Origin: Bacillota bacterium
Lineage (GTDB): Bacteria; Bacillota; Clostridia; Tissierellales; Sedimentibacteraceae
Assembly (NCBI GenBank): GCA_023386345.1
Contig: JAEWJT010000020.1
Span: 62,001-126,000 of the forward strand
Direction of reading: 5' to 3'
Length of the DNA stretch: 64,000 nt
Below the pieces are notes generated by a model. That model made no database searches. It was not told the DNA's origin and worked only from the letters and a program-made list of their open reading frames with translations. Below, in pieces: positions 1 to 8,639 of the stretch (within the stretch, counting starts at the first letter, position 1; each line of letters opens with the position of its first letter). Both the position numbers and the translations under genes were made by a program.

Positions 1-2
1 AA

Positions 3-239
3 TTAGATAATTTATTCAAATCTAATCTTTCATCACAAGACAAATTATTTGCAGTGCAAAGAAGTATATCCTATGTACTAAAGGAATGTGCTTCAGGTAT
101 GAACTACACATTTCCTATAAGAATGACAGCAGTAATTTTAAATGATGAAAATGGATTGAAATTTAATTATATACATTTTTCATTTCCGTTTTATTGGATA
201 TTTGAAGGTAAAATAGACACGGGATTTTATAAACAATAA
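3..239 (+). CDS. C-terminal part of an unidentified protein (5' end outside window)
   Basis: An open frame enters from the left edge in frame 3 and stops at 237-239, so about 78 C-terminal residues are visible. The only start-like codon inside is a GTG at 54 without a ribosome binding site, so the gene most likely starts before the window. The residues form alternating strands rich in Phe, Tyr and Ile and show no motif I recognise. It lies upstream of, and codirectional with, the serine hydrolase gene. Confidence 0.45.
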   Translation, partial: LDNLFKSNLSSQDKLFAVQRSISYVLKECASGMNYTFPIRMTAVILNDENGLKFNYIHFSFPFYWIFEGKIDTGFYKQ

Positions 240-366
240 AAATATATGCTGACTATAGATTTAATTCTAGATAAATTAAGAAAGATTTTAATAAAGACGT
301 TAATATATTTTTGTATAATATTTTAATTATTGATGTGAAATATAGGATTTGTAAAAAGGAGAAAAA

Positions 367-1653
367 ATGAATAGTTTAATTGCAGAAAAAATAAGTGAAT
401 TTATGGATTTGTATTGTAAGACTTGGCCATTTAGTGGTTCAATATTAGTATCTCAAAAAGGCCAAGCCATATTTAAGAAAGGCTATGGCTTAGCTAGCCA
501 TGAATACAACATCCCAAATACTGCACAAACCAAATATAGAATTTGTTCGATAACAAAGCAATTTACAGCTATGGCTATAATGATATTACAAGAAAGAGGA
601 TTGTTAAATGTTCATGATAAGGCTAACAAGTACCTACAAGAGTACAAAGAGCTTGATGAAAGAATAACTATCCATCATCTTCTTACTCACACTTCTGGTT
701 TGCAGTATTTGTTTGGATCAGATTTTGAAAAATCATTAAATAATCCAAAGCATAAGCACGAATATATGATAAATATGTTTAAAGATTTACCACTCTTGTG
801 CGAGCCTGGACAAGCGTGGAATTACTCAAACTTTGGGTACTATTTACTTGGATGTATTATTGAGAATATATCGGGTATATCCTATGATGAGTTTTTACAA
901 CAAAATATTTTTAAACCATTAAACATGAATGATACAGGTGTAGAAAGAGATAAAAAAATTATACAAGAACTTGCTACTGGCTATTATTTAAATGGGGATG
1001 AGATAATACGACATAAATATATGAATATAGATCTTGCATTTGGATCTGGAGACATATACTCTACAGTTGAAGATATGCTTTTATGGGAGAAAGCATTATA
1101 TACTGAAGAGCTTGTTTCTAAAAAAACTCTTGATTTAGTATTTACACCATATGCTAATTCGGGAGAAACAGGTAGTGAGGATAATGATTACGGATATGGA
1201 TGGTTTATAGAAAAGAAATATGGACGAGATAGGATAAGTCACGGTGGTGGTGGTTTAGGATTTATAACTGAATTCCATAGATATGTTACTGAAGAAATAA
1301 GCATTATTATATTAAGTAATTACGGATTTACAGCAGTTTGGCGTATTTCAGAAATTATAGCAGCAATACTTTTTCAGGAGGAATATAGTTTTCCAAGTAA
1401 ACCACTACAATATAGCTTAGAGCCCGGATTATACGAAAGCTATATCGGTACATATAAAGGTGATATTGAAAAGCTTGAGGTTAAACAAGAGAACGGTAAA
1501 ATATTTTTTGTTATAGATGATGAGTATGTTATACCCATGTTTCCTATTTCTGAAAACAGATTTCATCACAGTTGGATAGATGAGAGCTATGTATTTTCTA
1601 AAGATGAAAATGGAGACCTTTATTTCTGTGGGATAAAGAAAACAGGCATATAA
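367..1653 (+). CDS. Serine hydrolase, class C beta-lactamase / penicillin-binding-protein-like family
   Basis: The 428-residue protein has the three active-site motifs of the serine beta-lactamase/DD-peptidase fold: SITK at residues 61-64 (nucleophile Ser61, Lys64), YSN at 153-155, and HGG at 292-294 in the place of KTG. Such proteins hydrolyse beta-lactams, D-amino-acid peptides or esters; the substrate here cannot be told. I see no clear signal peptide, so a cytoplasmic or peripheral esterase role is possible. The residues after about 340 resemble the C-terminal beta-barrel extension common in this family. The start is the ATG behind AAAAAGGAG with a 5-nt spacer. It is the first complete gene of the accessory island. 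Confidence 0.85.
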   Translation: MNSLIAEKISEFMDLYCKTWPFSGSILVSQKGQAIFKKGYGLASHEYNIPNTAQTKYRICSITKQFTAMAIMILQERGLLNVHDKANKYLQEYKELDERITIHHLLTHTSGLQYLFGSDFEKSLNNPKHKHEYMINMFKDLPLLCEPGQAWNYSNFGYYLLGCIIENISGISYDEFLQQNIFKPLNMNDTGVERDKKIIQELATGYYLNGDEIIRHKYMNIDLAFGSGDIYSTVEDMLLWEKALYTEELVSKKTLDLVFTPYANSGETGSEDNDYGYGWFIEKKYGRDRISHGGGGLGFITEFHRYVTEEISIIILSNYGFTAVWRISEIIAAILFQEEYSFPSKPLQYSLEPGLYESYIGTYKGDIEKLEVKQENGKIFFVIDDEYVIPMFPISENRFHHSWIDESYVFSKDENGDLYFCGIKKTGI

Positions 1654-1792
1654 AGCACATTAATAAATTACAGGTTATTGGAGTGATATTACTTCAACAT
1701 TTGACATATGTTAACGCAATAGTGCATATAGGAATATTGTATTTCAACTATGGAAGAAAGGTTGAAAGAAATAAGAATTTGCGGAGGGTTTT

Positions 1793-2206
1793 ATGGAAGT
1801 AAGAATAGATACATTAACACCGGAATTGTTTTTAGATTTATACGCATCAGTTGGTTGGGAAGCACCAGTAATACAACAAGTCGAAGAAGCATTGAAAAAT
1901 ACAGCAGCTACATTTACAGTTTATGAAAATGATAATGCTGTTGGAATGGTTAGACTGATTGGCGACGGAGGTATGTCATTTTATATTAAGGATTTTGCAG
2001 TAATACCATCATTTCAATCAAAAGGTGTTGGGACAATTTTGATTGAAAGCATAGAGAAATATATTAAAGAAAATATTGATGTAAATTGGGCTGTTAGTTT
2101 AGAACTAATCAGCACAAAAGAAGCAGTAGGGTTTTATAAAAAGAAAGGTTTTGAAGAAAGACCTTGTGAATGGGATGGTCCGGGAATGTTTAAAATGCTT
2201 AGATAA
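1793..2206 (+). CDS. GNAT family N-acetyltransferase
   Basis: This 137-residue single-domain acetyltransferase has the acetyl-CoA pyrophosphate-binding loop QSKGVG after a strand reading IKDFAVIP, and the closing motif AVGFYKKKGF near residue 120. It would transfer acetyl from acetyl-CoA to an amine, but the substrate is unknown. The start follows GCGGAGGG with a 6-nt spacer. It stands alone between the serine hydrolase and a second GNAT, with no overlap on either side, and is one of twelve GNAT genes within 17 kb. Confidence 0.85.
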   Translation: MEVRIDTLTPELFLDLYASVGWEAPVIQQVEEALKNTAATFTVYENDNAVGMVRLIGDGGMSFYIKDFAVIPSFQSKGVGTILIESIEKYIKENIDVNWAVSLELISTKEAVGFYKKKGFEERPCEWDGPGMFKMLR

Positions 2207-2247
2207 ATTCCAGTTTATCGATAAGCTATTTAATCAATAAAAAATAA

Positions 2248-2255
2248 AGAAAGGA
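2248..2255 (+). promoter_or_regulatory. Shine-Dalgarno stranded upstream of a 95-bp element
   Basis: AGAAAGGA ends one base before an ATG at 2257 that opens a seven-codon reading frame (MHLVCL, stop at 2275-2277). It is separated from the real GNAT start at 2350 by the palindromic element 2257-2351. The GNAT start itself has no purine-rich site within 20 nt. This implies either that the short frame is a leader peptide or that the element has split the original ribosome binding site from its start codon. Confidence 0.5.
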
Positions 2256-2256
2256 T

Positions 2257-2351
2257 ATGCACCTAGTTTGCCTTTAGCAAACTTTGTCCATTGTATAAAT
2301 GTTTAGTTTTTCTTGATAAGATAGACTGGCGTTCTTATACAATGGGTGCAT
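2257..2351 (+). repeat. 95-bp element with terminal inverted repeats and two internal hairpins
   Basis: The ends are perfect inverted repeats, ATGCACC (2257-2263) and GGTGCAT (2345-2351). Inside are a hairpin GTTTGC/GCAAAC (2266-2271/2277-2282) and an 11-bp perfect stem CCATTGTATAA/TTATACAATGG (2288-2298/2335-2345). As RNA it can fold as a three-way junction that holds the GNAT start codon in its closing stem. It could be a miniature mobile element that landed between ribosome binding site and start codon, or a cis-acting RNA switch. I see no second copy in the window. Confidence 0.6.
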
Positions 2352-3069
2352 GGACATAAATATGAATAAATTAGAAAAAATTACAGCTATCAAAGAACAG
2401 TTGATGAAAAACTGGGAGATTTCAGAGGATATTTTCAGCAGTACAGAAAATATAATACTTAAGTCTGATAAAAAATTCTTTGAAATGCTAACATTCGGAA
2501 ATAATGCCGCAATTCGTGCAAACGAAAAAATTTATGAGTGGTGTAAGGATAAATTGCAAAACGAAGAATTTAAAAACATGATGGATGGAGATGTACTGTT
2601 TCAAATTGAAAAAAAGCTCCGAGAATTTGAATATGCACTTGCCGGTGAAAATGTAAGATACTTATACTTAAATCCCAATACAGAAATAGTAAAACCTGAA
2701 GGATTTTTGTATAAATGGTTTGAAAAAGAGGATATGCCTAAGCTCTATGAGAATAAAGGCTTTGATAATGCACTGAATTATAAGCGTGATGTGCTTGCAT
2801 ATGGTGCGTATAAAAATGATGAACTTGTTGCATTAGCAGGGGCAGATGATTATATGGACAATATATGGCAAATTGGCATAGATGTGTTGCCAAGCTACAG
2901 AAAAAGCGGACTTGCTACATATCTTGTAAAGGCATTGGCAGAGGAAATTGAAAACAGAGGGAAAATAACATACTATACAACGTGGAGTGGAAATATACCA
3001 TCAACTAAGGTTGCACTTAATACAGGATTTTATCCGATATGGGTATCATATTATGCAGAACAAGCTTAA
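2350..3069 (+). CDS. GNAT family N-acetyltransferase with N-terminal extension
   Basis: The protein has 239 residues, with an N-terminal helical half of about 120 residues and a C-terminal GNAT domain. The CoA loop is RKSGLA near residue 193, followed by an IPSTKVALNTGF segment that matches the GNAT C-terminal helix. The start is uncertain: the ATG at 2350 lies inside the closing stem of the upstream 95-bp element and has no ribosome binding site, and a second in-frame ATG lies at 2362. Expression may therefore be low, conditional or coupled to the leader frame at 2257. Substrate unknown. Confidence 0.8.
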   Translation: MDINMNKLEKITAIKEQLMKNWEISEDIFSSTENIILKSDKKFFEMLTFGNNAAIRANEKIYEWCKDKLQNEEFKNMMDGDVLFQIEKKLREFEYALAGENVRYLYLNPNTEIVKPEGFLYKWFEKEDMPKLYENKGFDNALNYKRDVLAYGAYKNDELVALAGADDYMDNIWQIGIDVLPSYRKSGLATYLVKALAEEIENRGKITYYTTWSGNIPSTKVALNTGFYPIWVSYYAEQA

Positions 3070-3130
3070 GGCAATGTAGAAAGATATAGTTATAAATTTG
3101 CAATTAAATAAGAGGATAGTAATTAATTAT

Positions 3131-3376
3131 ATGAAAAAATATAAAAAATCGGAGTTAGATGCAGCTTTACAAGCAGTTGAGGAGGGTGCATCACACAAAG
3201 AAGTGGCGAATGGCAATTTAAATAAAAGCATTATTGCCAGAGAAATGAGAAAAAGAAAAAATGAAAAAGGCAGAATAGCAAAGCAAAAAAATGTAGATAA
3301 AGTATATGAAGATGCGCTGAAATATTATGAAATAAGCATTAAGAAGAACGAATATAAAAAATTATTGTTGAAATAG
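3131..3376 (+). CDS. Small putative helix-turn-helix protein
   Basis: Starting at the ATG at 3131, 81 residues are encoded; a longer frame from a TTG at 3098 has no ribosome binding site. A GAGGATAG element lies about 11 nt before the chosen start. The N-terminal 45 residues (two helices around GASHKEVANGNLNKSII) look like the short DNA-binding helix-turn-helix found in transposase and Psq-like proteins, and the C-terminus is Lys-rich and helical. It may be a relic of a mobile element or a small regulator. It sits between two GNAT genes. No family assignment is secure. Confidence 0.5.
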   Translation: MKKYKKSELDAALQAVEEGASHKEVANGNLNKSIIAREMRKRKNEKGRIAKQKNVDKVYEDALKYYEISIKKNEYKKLLLK

Positions 3377-3416
3377 AAACAATTTTTAATCAACATATAA
3401 TTAAGGAGAAACAACA

Positions 3417-3989
3417 ATGATTACATATAAATCAATAAAATCAGAATTTCTACGACATAATGAAGAAATTCCAATGAAGGTGTATGTTACAAGTGAATAC
3501 AGAATCGAAAAGATCAATAATGGCTTAGGGGGTTTTTTATTTAAAGAAGTTCCCGTTTCACCATATACGATTGATTTTGGAAAGCACGCTATAATGTCTG
3601 AATTTGAAAAAGAGTTTGATATATCAAATTGGAAATTTTTCATGGCATTTGATGATAATAAGCCTGTAGGAGCTGCTACCATAGTCTGCAAAACTCCGGA
3701 GGTTAGGATGCTTGAAGGAAGAGAGGATTTATGCGTTCTTTGGGATATTCGTGTCACAGAGGAATACAAGCATAAGGGAATTGGTCAGGGCTTATTTGAT
3801 GCTTGCAAGAAGTGGTCTAAGTCTCAGGGATATAAACAAATGAAAATTGAGTGTCAAAATGTTAATGTTCCAGCCTGCAAATTTTACCACAAACAAGGTG
3901 CAGTATTATCTATGGTGAATGAGTATGCTTATTATGATGATGAAGAAAGCAAGAATCAGACACAATTTATTTGGTATCTTGACTTATAA
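3417..3989 (+). CDS. GNAT N-acetyltransferase resembling streptothricin acetyltransferases
   Basis: The 190-residue protein has the GNAT CoA loop KHKGIG near residue 121 and a C-terminal block (ACKFYHKQGA, ending in an aromatic FIWYLDL) that matches my recollection of Sat4/SatA streptothricin acetyltransferases, which acetylate the beta-lysine of streptothricin. The central strand LWDIRVTEEY also fits. The start follows AAGGAG with an 8-nt spacer. Resistance to streptothricin is an inference from these partial matches; it may act on another amine. Confidence 0.75.
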   Translation: MITYKSIKSEFLRHNEEIPMKVYVTSEYRIEKINNGLGGFLFKEVPVSPYTIDFGKHAIMSEFEKEFDISNWKFFMAFDDNKPVGAATIVCKTPEVRMLEGREDLCVLWDIRVTEEYKHKGIGQGLFDACKKWSKSQGYKQMKIECQNVNVPACKFYHKQGAVLSMVNEYAYYDDEESKNQTQFIWYLDL

Positions 3990-4019
3990 GTGTAAACAAA
4001 GAGAGGAATGTGAATTAAA

Positions 4020-4907
4020 GTGAGTAATAACAATTGGATTAGCTGTGAAACATCTAATTTAACAAAACAGGAAAAAAGTTTTGCTATATATATGTTGAGC
4101 AAGATTAATCGTTCTGCTAAGAAAATTTTTGAACAGGCATACGAACAGCAGTTATTAAAGGAATACTTGATATATGATGATAAGGACAACAGAGGAGTTA
4201 TGACGGTTATTGAAGATAAGGATTACTATGCTATACAAATTTCATTTGAAAGAGATATCAATAGCTTCAATATCATCAAGCCAGCACATGATAAGATTAA
4301 ATCAATTATTTTGATGAAAGGCAATAAGGATTTATATCTAAACATGAACGCTTACAATACCACAATTGTAAATTATTTCAGAAATTATGGCTTCACACAG
4401 GATTCCTACGGATTTGAATATAGCATGAATAAAACAGCTGAGAAAATTAACGAGCTTTATAATTTTAAACTTGATAAGGGATTATCATTTAAAAAATTTG
4501 AAAACAGCGAGGCTCAAAATTACTTAAATCTAATAGAGGATTCTTTCATGGAGCAGTGTTTAATGTGCGGTGAAAAAAGTGAATTAGGCGAAAATACAGT
4601 ATCATGGCTAAAAAAAGCAGATGAAAAAAATGAATTTGGTGCTTTGTGGAAAGATGATTGTTTAATCGGACTATATGTATTGGACGGAGAGTACATAAGC
4701 AATATTGCCATATTATCGGGATATAAGGGCAAAGGCTATGGAACGGTAATACTTAATCATTGCCTAAAAGATATTTTTATAAATAAAGAACATAATGATA
4801 CTTATTTATACGTATATGCTGTAAATATAAAGGCACAAAAAATGTATCTTAAAAACGGATTTGAAGTGAACGCATTTTATAGCGAAAACACTTATAGCAG
4901 AGTTTAA
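4020..4907 (+). CDS. Two-part GNAT family N-acetyltransferase
   Basis: The protein has 295 residues. The C-terminal half carries a clear GNAT domain (IAILSGY, CoA loop KGKGYG near residue 240, then NIKAQKMYLKNGF). The N-terminal half of about 140 residues has the size and strand pattern of a degenerate second GNAT fold, as in tandem-GNAT proteins. The start is a GTG with GAGAGGA 12 nt upstream, since the nearer ATG and GTG triplets are followed at once by stops. It lies 30 nt after the preceding GNAT. Confidence 0.75.
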   Translation: MSNNNWISCETSNLTKQEKSFAIYMLSKINRSAKKIFEQAYEQQLLKEYLIYDDKDNRGVMTVIEDKDYYAIQISFERDINSFNIIKPAHDKIKSIILMKGNKDLYLNMNAYNTTIVNYFRNYGFTQDSYGFEYSMNKTAEKINELYNFKLDKGLSFKKFENSEAQNYLNLIEDSFMEQCLMCGEKSELGENTVSWLKKADEKNEFGALWKDDCLIGLYVLDGEYISNIAILSGYKGKGYGTVILNHCLKDIFINKEHNDTYLYVYAVNIKAQKMYLKNGFEVNAFYSENTYSRV

Positions 4908-4960
4908 AAATATTTTCAATACTATCAGAATAGATTAGTTTATTATTTTAAAATAGGAGA

Positions 4961-5947
4961 GTGATAACAATTAATATTAATATAAGAAGTGAAAAGCTAG
5001 AAGATTACAATAATATAGTAAATTTGAATTATAATTCATTCAATGAATGGAATCCAAGTAATTATAAAGCAGAACCACTTATAGTATCTGCTTTACGTCA
5101 TAGTCAATATTATGACAAGGATTTGTCAATTGTTGCCGAGCTTGATGGACATATAGTAGGACACGCTTTGTTTTCAATATTTCCATTAATTGTGATGAAA
5201 GAAAAAAGAATGGGTGCGTTTTTAGCACCGATATGCGTTGATACCAAGCTTCAAAAGCAGGGTATAGGAAAAATGCTTATCGAGGAGGGACATAAAAGAC
5301 TTCAGGATAAAGGCGTTTCAGTAGCATTGTTATGTGGACATGAGAATTATTATCCGAAATTTGGATATGAAAATAAGATGTTTGCATTATCAGGAGTGAG
5401 TATTTCCATAGATGCGGAAAACATAAGCACAGAAAATATAACTGAAAGGTCAATTAAAAACACGGATTTAGAGTGGATAACTAAGCAATGGCACAATGTT
5501 CATAAAGATGATAGATTAGCCTTGTATCCGGGAGACACTATCAGCCAATGGTTTAATCATTCGCTGATTTATCGTTCGTCAATGATATATGAAGATAATA
5601 TTTTATTGGGCTATGTCAGATATAGAAATACATATCCTTTGGAAGTAAAGGAATTACTGACAACAGAGGATAACGCCGAGAAAATAATTGCATACCTAAT
5701 GAAAGAAAATCTTAAGCGTGCAAAAGGTGATGTTATATTATCATTATCTTTGGAAAATGCGTCAAAACTACTTAAAAATAATGAAAATTTAAAAATAGAA
5801 GAAAAAATAAGGACTAACAATGCTTTTATGATTAAGGTAATAGATAAAAGTGACAATTTAATAGCTAAGTACTTTCAGGAAGCAAAATTAAACACTAAAA
5901 ACTTAGGTATATTAACATTTCCGCCTGTGCTGGAAATTGATGATTAA
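4961..5947 (+). CDS. GNAT N-acetyltransferase, YhbS-like, with C-terminal extension
   Basis: The 328-residue frame has an N-terminal GNAT domain (APICVD strand, CoA loop QKQGIG near residue 102, and CGHENYYPKFGY typical of the YhbS group) and a C-terminal alpha/beta extension of about 160 residues. The start is odd. The GTG at 4961 is only one base from GGAG (4956-4959), too close for use, while the ATT at 4970 lies 10 nt from it. Initiation at ATT would give a protein beginning MNINIRS. Codirectional with the GNAT before and the methyltransferase after. Confidence 0.8.
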   Translation: MITININIRSEKLEDYNNIVNLNYNSFNEWNPSNYKAEPLIVSALRHSQYYDKDLSIVAELDGHIVGHALFSIFPLIVMKEKRMGAFLAPICVDTKLQKQGIGKMLIEEGHKRLQDKGVSVALLCGHENYYPKFGYENKMFALSGVSISIDAENISTENITERSIKNTDLEWITKQWHNVHKDDRLALYPGDTISQWFNHSLIYRSSMIYEDNILLGYVRYRNTYPLEVKELLTTEDNAEKIIAYLMKENLKRAKGDVILSLSLENASKLLKNNENLKIEEKIRTNNAFMIKVIDKSDNLIAKYFQEAKLNTKNLGILTFPPVLEIDD

Positions 5948-5981
5948 ACAATCAATGTATAAATATTAGGAGGTATAGGAT

Positions 5982-6815
5982 TTGAACAAACAATTATTAA
6001 AATTTATACAAAGACCTCAGTTATATGAATTGTCATCAGATAAATTCTGGAATGACGAACATATTTCAAAAGGTATGCTTGAAGCTCATTTAAATAAAGA
6101 CTGGGAAGCCGCAACCAGAAAATATGATTTTGTTATAAATTCAGTTGAATGGATTAGCAGCATTGCTCTGCCATCACTAAAAAATAAGCTGCTTGACCTC
6201 GGATGCGGTCCGGGAATATATGCAGAATTATTAAAACGCAAAGGCTATGATGTTACAGGAGTTGATTTTTCGGAAAGGTCTGTAAATTATGCCATAGAGA
6301 GTGCAAAAAAAGAAAACTTAGATATTACATATATCTGCCAAGACTATCTAGAGCTTGATTTAGAAGAAAAATTTGATGTAATAACTTTGATTTACTGCGA
6401 CTTTGGAGTACTATCGGATAAAAACCGCAGACTATTGCTTAAAAAAATATATTCAATGTTAAAGCCTGATGGAATTTTAATTCTTGATGTATTCACTCCT
6501 TTAGAGCATGAAGGTAAAAAAGAGTATAAAAACTGGAGTTATTCTAACAATGGAGGCTTTTGGTGTGAAAAACCACATGTGCTTTTAGAATCATTTTACA
6601 GATATGAAAATAATACGGTTTTAAATCAATCAATTGTTTTAAAAGATGATGAGATTAAATGCTACAACATATGGGAGCATATGTTTACATGCGATGATAT
6701 ATTATCAGAGCTAAAAGCGGCGGGTAACTGGAACGTTGAACTATACAGCAATGTTATGGGCGAAAAATATTCTGATGACAGTAAAGTTTTATGTGCTGTT
6801 GCAAGAAAAAGATAA
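5982..6815 (+). CDS. Class I SAM-dependent methyltransferase
   Basis: The 277-residue protein has the SAM-binding motif I LLDLGCGPG at about residues 69-77, the acidic ribose-binding residue in GVDFS, and motif II/III regions (DVITLIYCDFG; MLKPDGILILDVF). It belongs to the broad Methyltransf_25/11 group, and the methyl acceptor is unknown. The start is a TTG behind TTAGGAGG with an appropriate spacer. It lies between GNAT genes as a single-gene unit. Confidence 0.85.
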   Translation: MNKQLLKFIQRPQLYELSSDKFWNDEHISKGMLEAHLNKDWEAATRKYDFVINSVEWISSIALPSLKNKLLDLGCGPGIYAELLKRKGYDVTGVDFSERSVNYAIESAKKENLDITYICQDYLELDLEEKFDVITLIYCDFGVLSDKNRRLLLKKIYSMLKPDGILILDVFTPLEHEGKKEYKNWSYSNNGGFWCEKPHVLLESFYRYENNTVLNQSIVLKDDEIKCYNIWEHMFTCDDILSELKAAGNWNVELYSNVMGEKYSDDSKVLCAVARKR

Positions 6816-6865
6816 ATGCTTTTACATATTGAACTTGCTGAAAATTACAAAAAAGGGGATATAAA

Positions 6866-7351
6866 ATGATTGAATTAAAGGATGTAACATTTGAAAACAT
6901 TAATCAAATTTTAAGTATTAAATCAAAATTTAGCCAAAGAAAGTTTGTTGAAAAAGCCGCCCATACAATTGCTATGGCTTATGTGGGAATTAATGAAGGG
7001 TATCCAGGATTTTTATCTGCAATCTACAGTGACAAAGTACCGGTAGGCTTAATTTTAATTGGAATAGCTCCTGTAGCTGAGCATGAACCAGAAGTACTTA
7101 GAAGATACGAATATGTATATAGAATACTGGGGTTTTTGATTGATAAAAATTATCAAAACCAAGGTATTGGTAAACGTGCGTTAAAACTTGCGATTGAAAA
7201 GATAAAAGAACAGCAATATGAGAAACCTTTAGCTATAACATTAGAGTGTCATGTGAAGAATAAGAATGCCTTATCTTTGTATGAATTCTTTGGATTTAAC
7301 AATATAGGCAAAACGGGTGATAATAATTACATATTAGCTCGATTACCATAG
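6866..7351 (+). CDS. GNAT family N-acetyltransferase
   Basis: The 161-residue protein has the CoA loop QNQGIG near residue 103 after the strand RILGFLIDKNY, and a C-terminal ALSLYEFFGF motif, so it is a complete single-domain GNAT. The layout suits the spermidine/polyamine-type or aminoglycoside-type branches, but I cannot assign a substrate. The start follows AAAAAGGGG with a 7-nt spacer. It ends 25 nt before the nitroreductase gene. Confidence 0.82.
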   Translation: MIELKDVTFENINQILSIKSKFSQRKFVEKAAHTIAMAYVGINEGYPGFLSAIYSDKVPVGLILIGIAPVAEHEPEVLRRYEYVYRILGFLIDKNYQNQGIGKRALKLAIEKIKEQQYEKPLAITLECHVKNKNALSLYEFFGFNNIGKTGDNNYILARLP

Positions 7352-7376
7352 AAATATATGATTAAAGGAGTGCCGA

Positions 7377-7940
7377 TTGAATACATTAGAAGCAATTTAT
7401 AAAAGAAGAAGTATAAGAAAATTTACGGACGAGCCTGTGAGTGAAGAACAGATTGATATATTGCTTCATGCTGCATTTTCAGCACCGACAGCAGCAAATG
7501 CTCAGCCATGGGAATTTATAGTTATAACTGAAAATGAAACAATGGAAAAATTAAAAGAAAAATTTATCTTCGCACGTTATAATGCTCCTTGTGCTGTTGT
7601 TGTATGTGGAAATATGGACTTAGCATTTAAAGGGCAAGGAAAGGACATGTGGGTTTGTGATTGTAGTGCCGCTATCCAAAATATGATTTTGGCAGCTACT
7701 GACATAGGTCTTGGAACTGTATGGATTGGAGTATATCCGATAGAAAGCAATATAAGACTTGTTAGAAAATTACTTGATATACCTGATTATGTAATTCCCC
7801 TATCTATAATTTATATCGGACATTCCGCAGAAGAAAAAGAGGGTAGAAGCAGGTATAACGAAAAAAGAGTATATTGGCAAAAGTACGATCCCAGTCGTAA
7901 ACATAAAACAAAGGATAAACCTATAATAGGGCATTATTAA
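7377..7940 (+). CDS. Nitroreductase family flavoprotein
   Basis: The 187-residue protein begins with the family hallmark RRSIRKFTDEP (FMN phosphate binding) and has FSAPTAANAQPWEF and the late AATDIGLGTVWIGVYP segment. These proteins are FMN-dependent NAD(P)H oxidoreductases acting on nitro-aromatics, quinones or related compounds. The start is a TTG eight bases after AAAGGAG. The C-terminal DPSR...IIGHY tail is distinctive because a degraded copy of the same tail occurs at 10748-10816, so a paralogue once stood there. Confidence 0.9.
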   Translation: MNTLEAIYKRRSIRKFTDEPVSEEQIDILLHAAFSAPTAANAQPWEFIVITENETMEKLKEKFIFARYNAPCAVVVCGNMDLAFKGQGKDMWVCDCSAAIQNMILAATDIGLGTVWIGVYPIESNIRLVRKLLDIPDYVIPLSIIYIGHSAEEKEGRSRYNEKRVYWQKYDPSRKHKTKDKPIIGHY

Positions 7941-8006
7941 TATGAAAATTCATAAAATCGTGGGGATAGAATTTGAAACTAATATAATGTGAAAGAGAGA
8001 AACTAA

Positions 8007-8450
8007 ATGGAAAATTTTAAGATTTTAAAAATGGAAAGCAATATGATTGATGAATGTATTGATTTATATATTAATACTTTTACTAAAGAACCGTGGTATG
8101 ATGTATACGAATCAAGAAATCAAGTAGTAAATTTCTTCAAAAACCATTTTGAAAACAATTATTTTTGTGGTTATGTCGGAATTTTAGATGAAAAAATTGT
8201 AGCGTTAAGCATCGGTATGAAAAAACCATGGATAAAAGGTATGGAATACTATATTGATGAATTTTGCGTTAGTTATGAACTGCAAGGAAAAGGAATTGGA
8301 AGTAGGTTTTTAAAAGAAATAGAAAAAGATATTAATCAATCAGGGATGAACGCTATGATTTTATTAACAGAAAGAAATTATCCTTCTGAAAAATTTTATT
8401 TGCGTAATAGCTTTAGTGTGCTAAGTGATTTAATTGTTATGGCAAAATAA
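8007..8450 (+). CDS. GNAT family N-acetyltransferase
   Basis: The 147-residue single-domain protein has strand YYIDEFCVSYE followed by CoA loop QGKGIG near residue 97, and ends with NYPSEKFYLRNSF, the GNAT C-terminal helix-strand. Its N-terminus (IDLYINTFTKEPWYD) resembles aminoglycoside 6'-N-acetyltransferase-like and related GNATs, which is weak evidence. The start follows GAGAGAAAC with an acceptable spacer. It is 66 nt downstream of the nitroreductase. Confidence 0.82.
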   Translation: MENFKILKMESNMIDECIDLYINTFTKEPWYDVYESRNQVVNFFKNHFENNYFCGYVGILDEKIVALSIGMKKPWIKGMEYYIDEFCVSYELQGKGIGSRFLKEIEKDINQSGMNAMILLTERNYPSEKFYLRNSFSVLSDLIVMAK

Positions 8451-8455
8451 ATTAC

Positions 8456-8584
8456 ATGGCGTGGATAGATATAGGTAGTTGCGAAACTAAAAATATATTA
8501 GAAGTAAGAGTTATCAAAAATAGACTTTAAGATTTGGAATTCGAAATGCCTGATTATGATAAGCAGCAAGATAAAAATAAGTAA
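8456..8584 (+). pseudogene. Possible degraded coding fragment
   Basis: In the 189-nt gap after the GNAT, one frame reads 24 residues from ATG 8456 to a stop at 8528-8530, then continues without a shift for 17 more residues (ending DYDKQQDKNK) to a second stop. The composition resembles coding sequence, but no family is recognisable. It may be the tail of a decayed gene or chance. Confidence 0.25.
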
Positions 8585-8639
8585 AATCAAAATACAAGCA
8601 ACAAGCTTCTATTATAGAATAAATAAAAAGGAATAATAT

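Noticed and set aside
1654..1792. Small frame starting at ATG 1749 before the first GNAT
   Set aside because: It overlaps the GNAT start in another frame and lacks a ribosome binding site; no evidence of coding.
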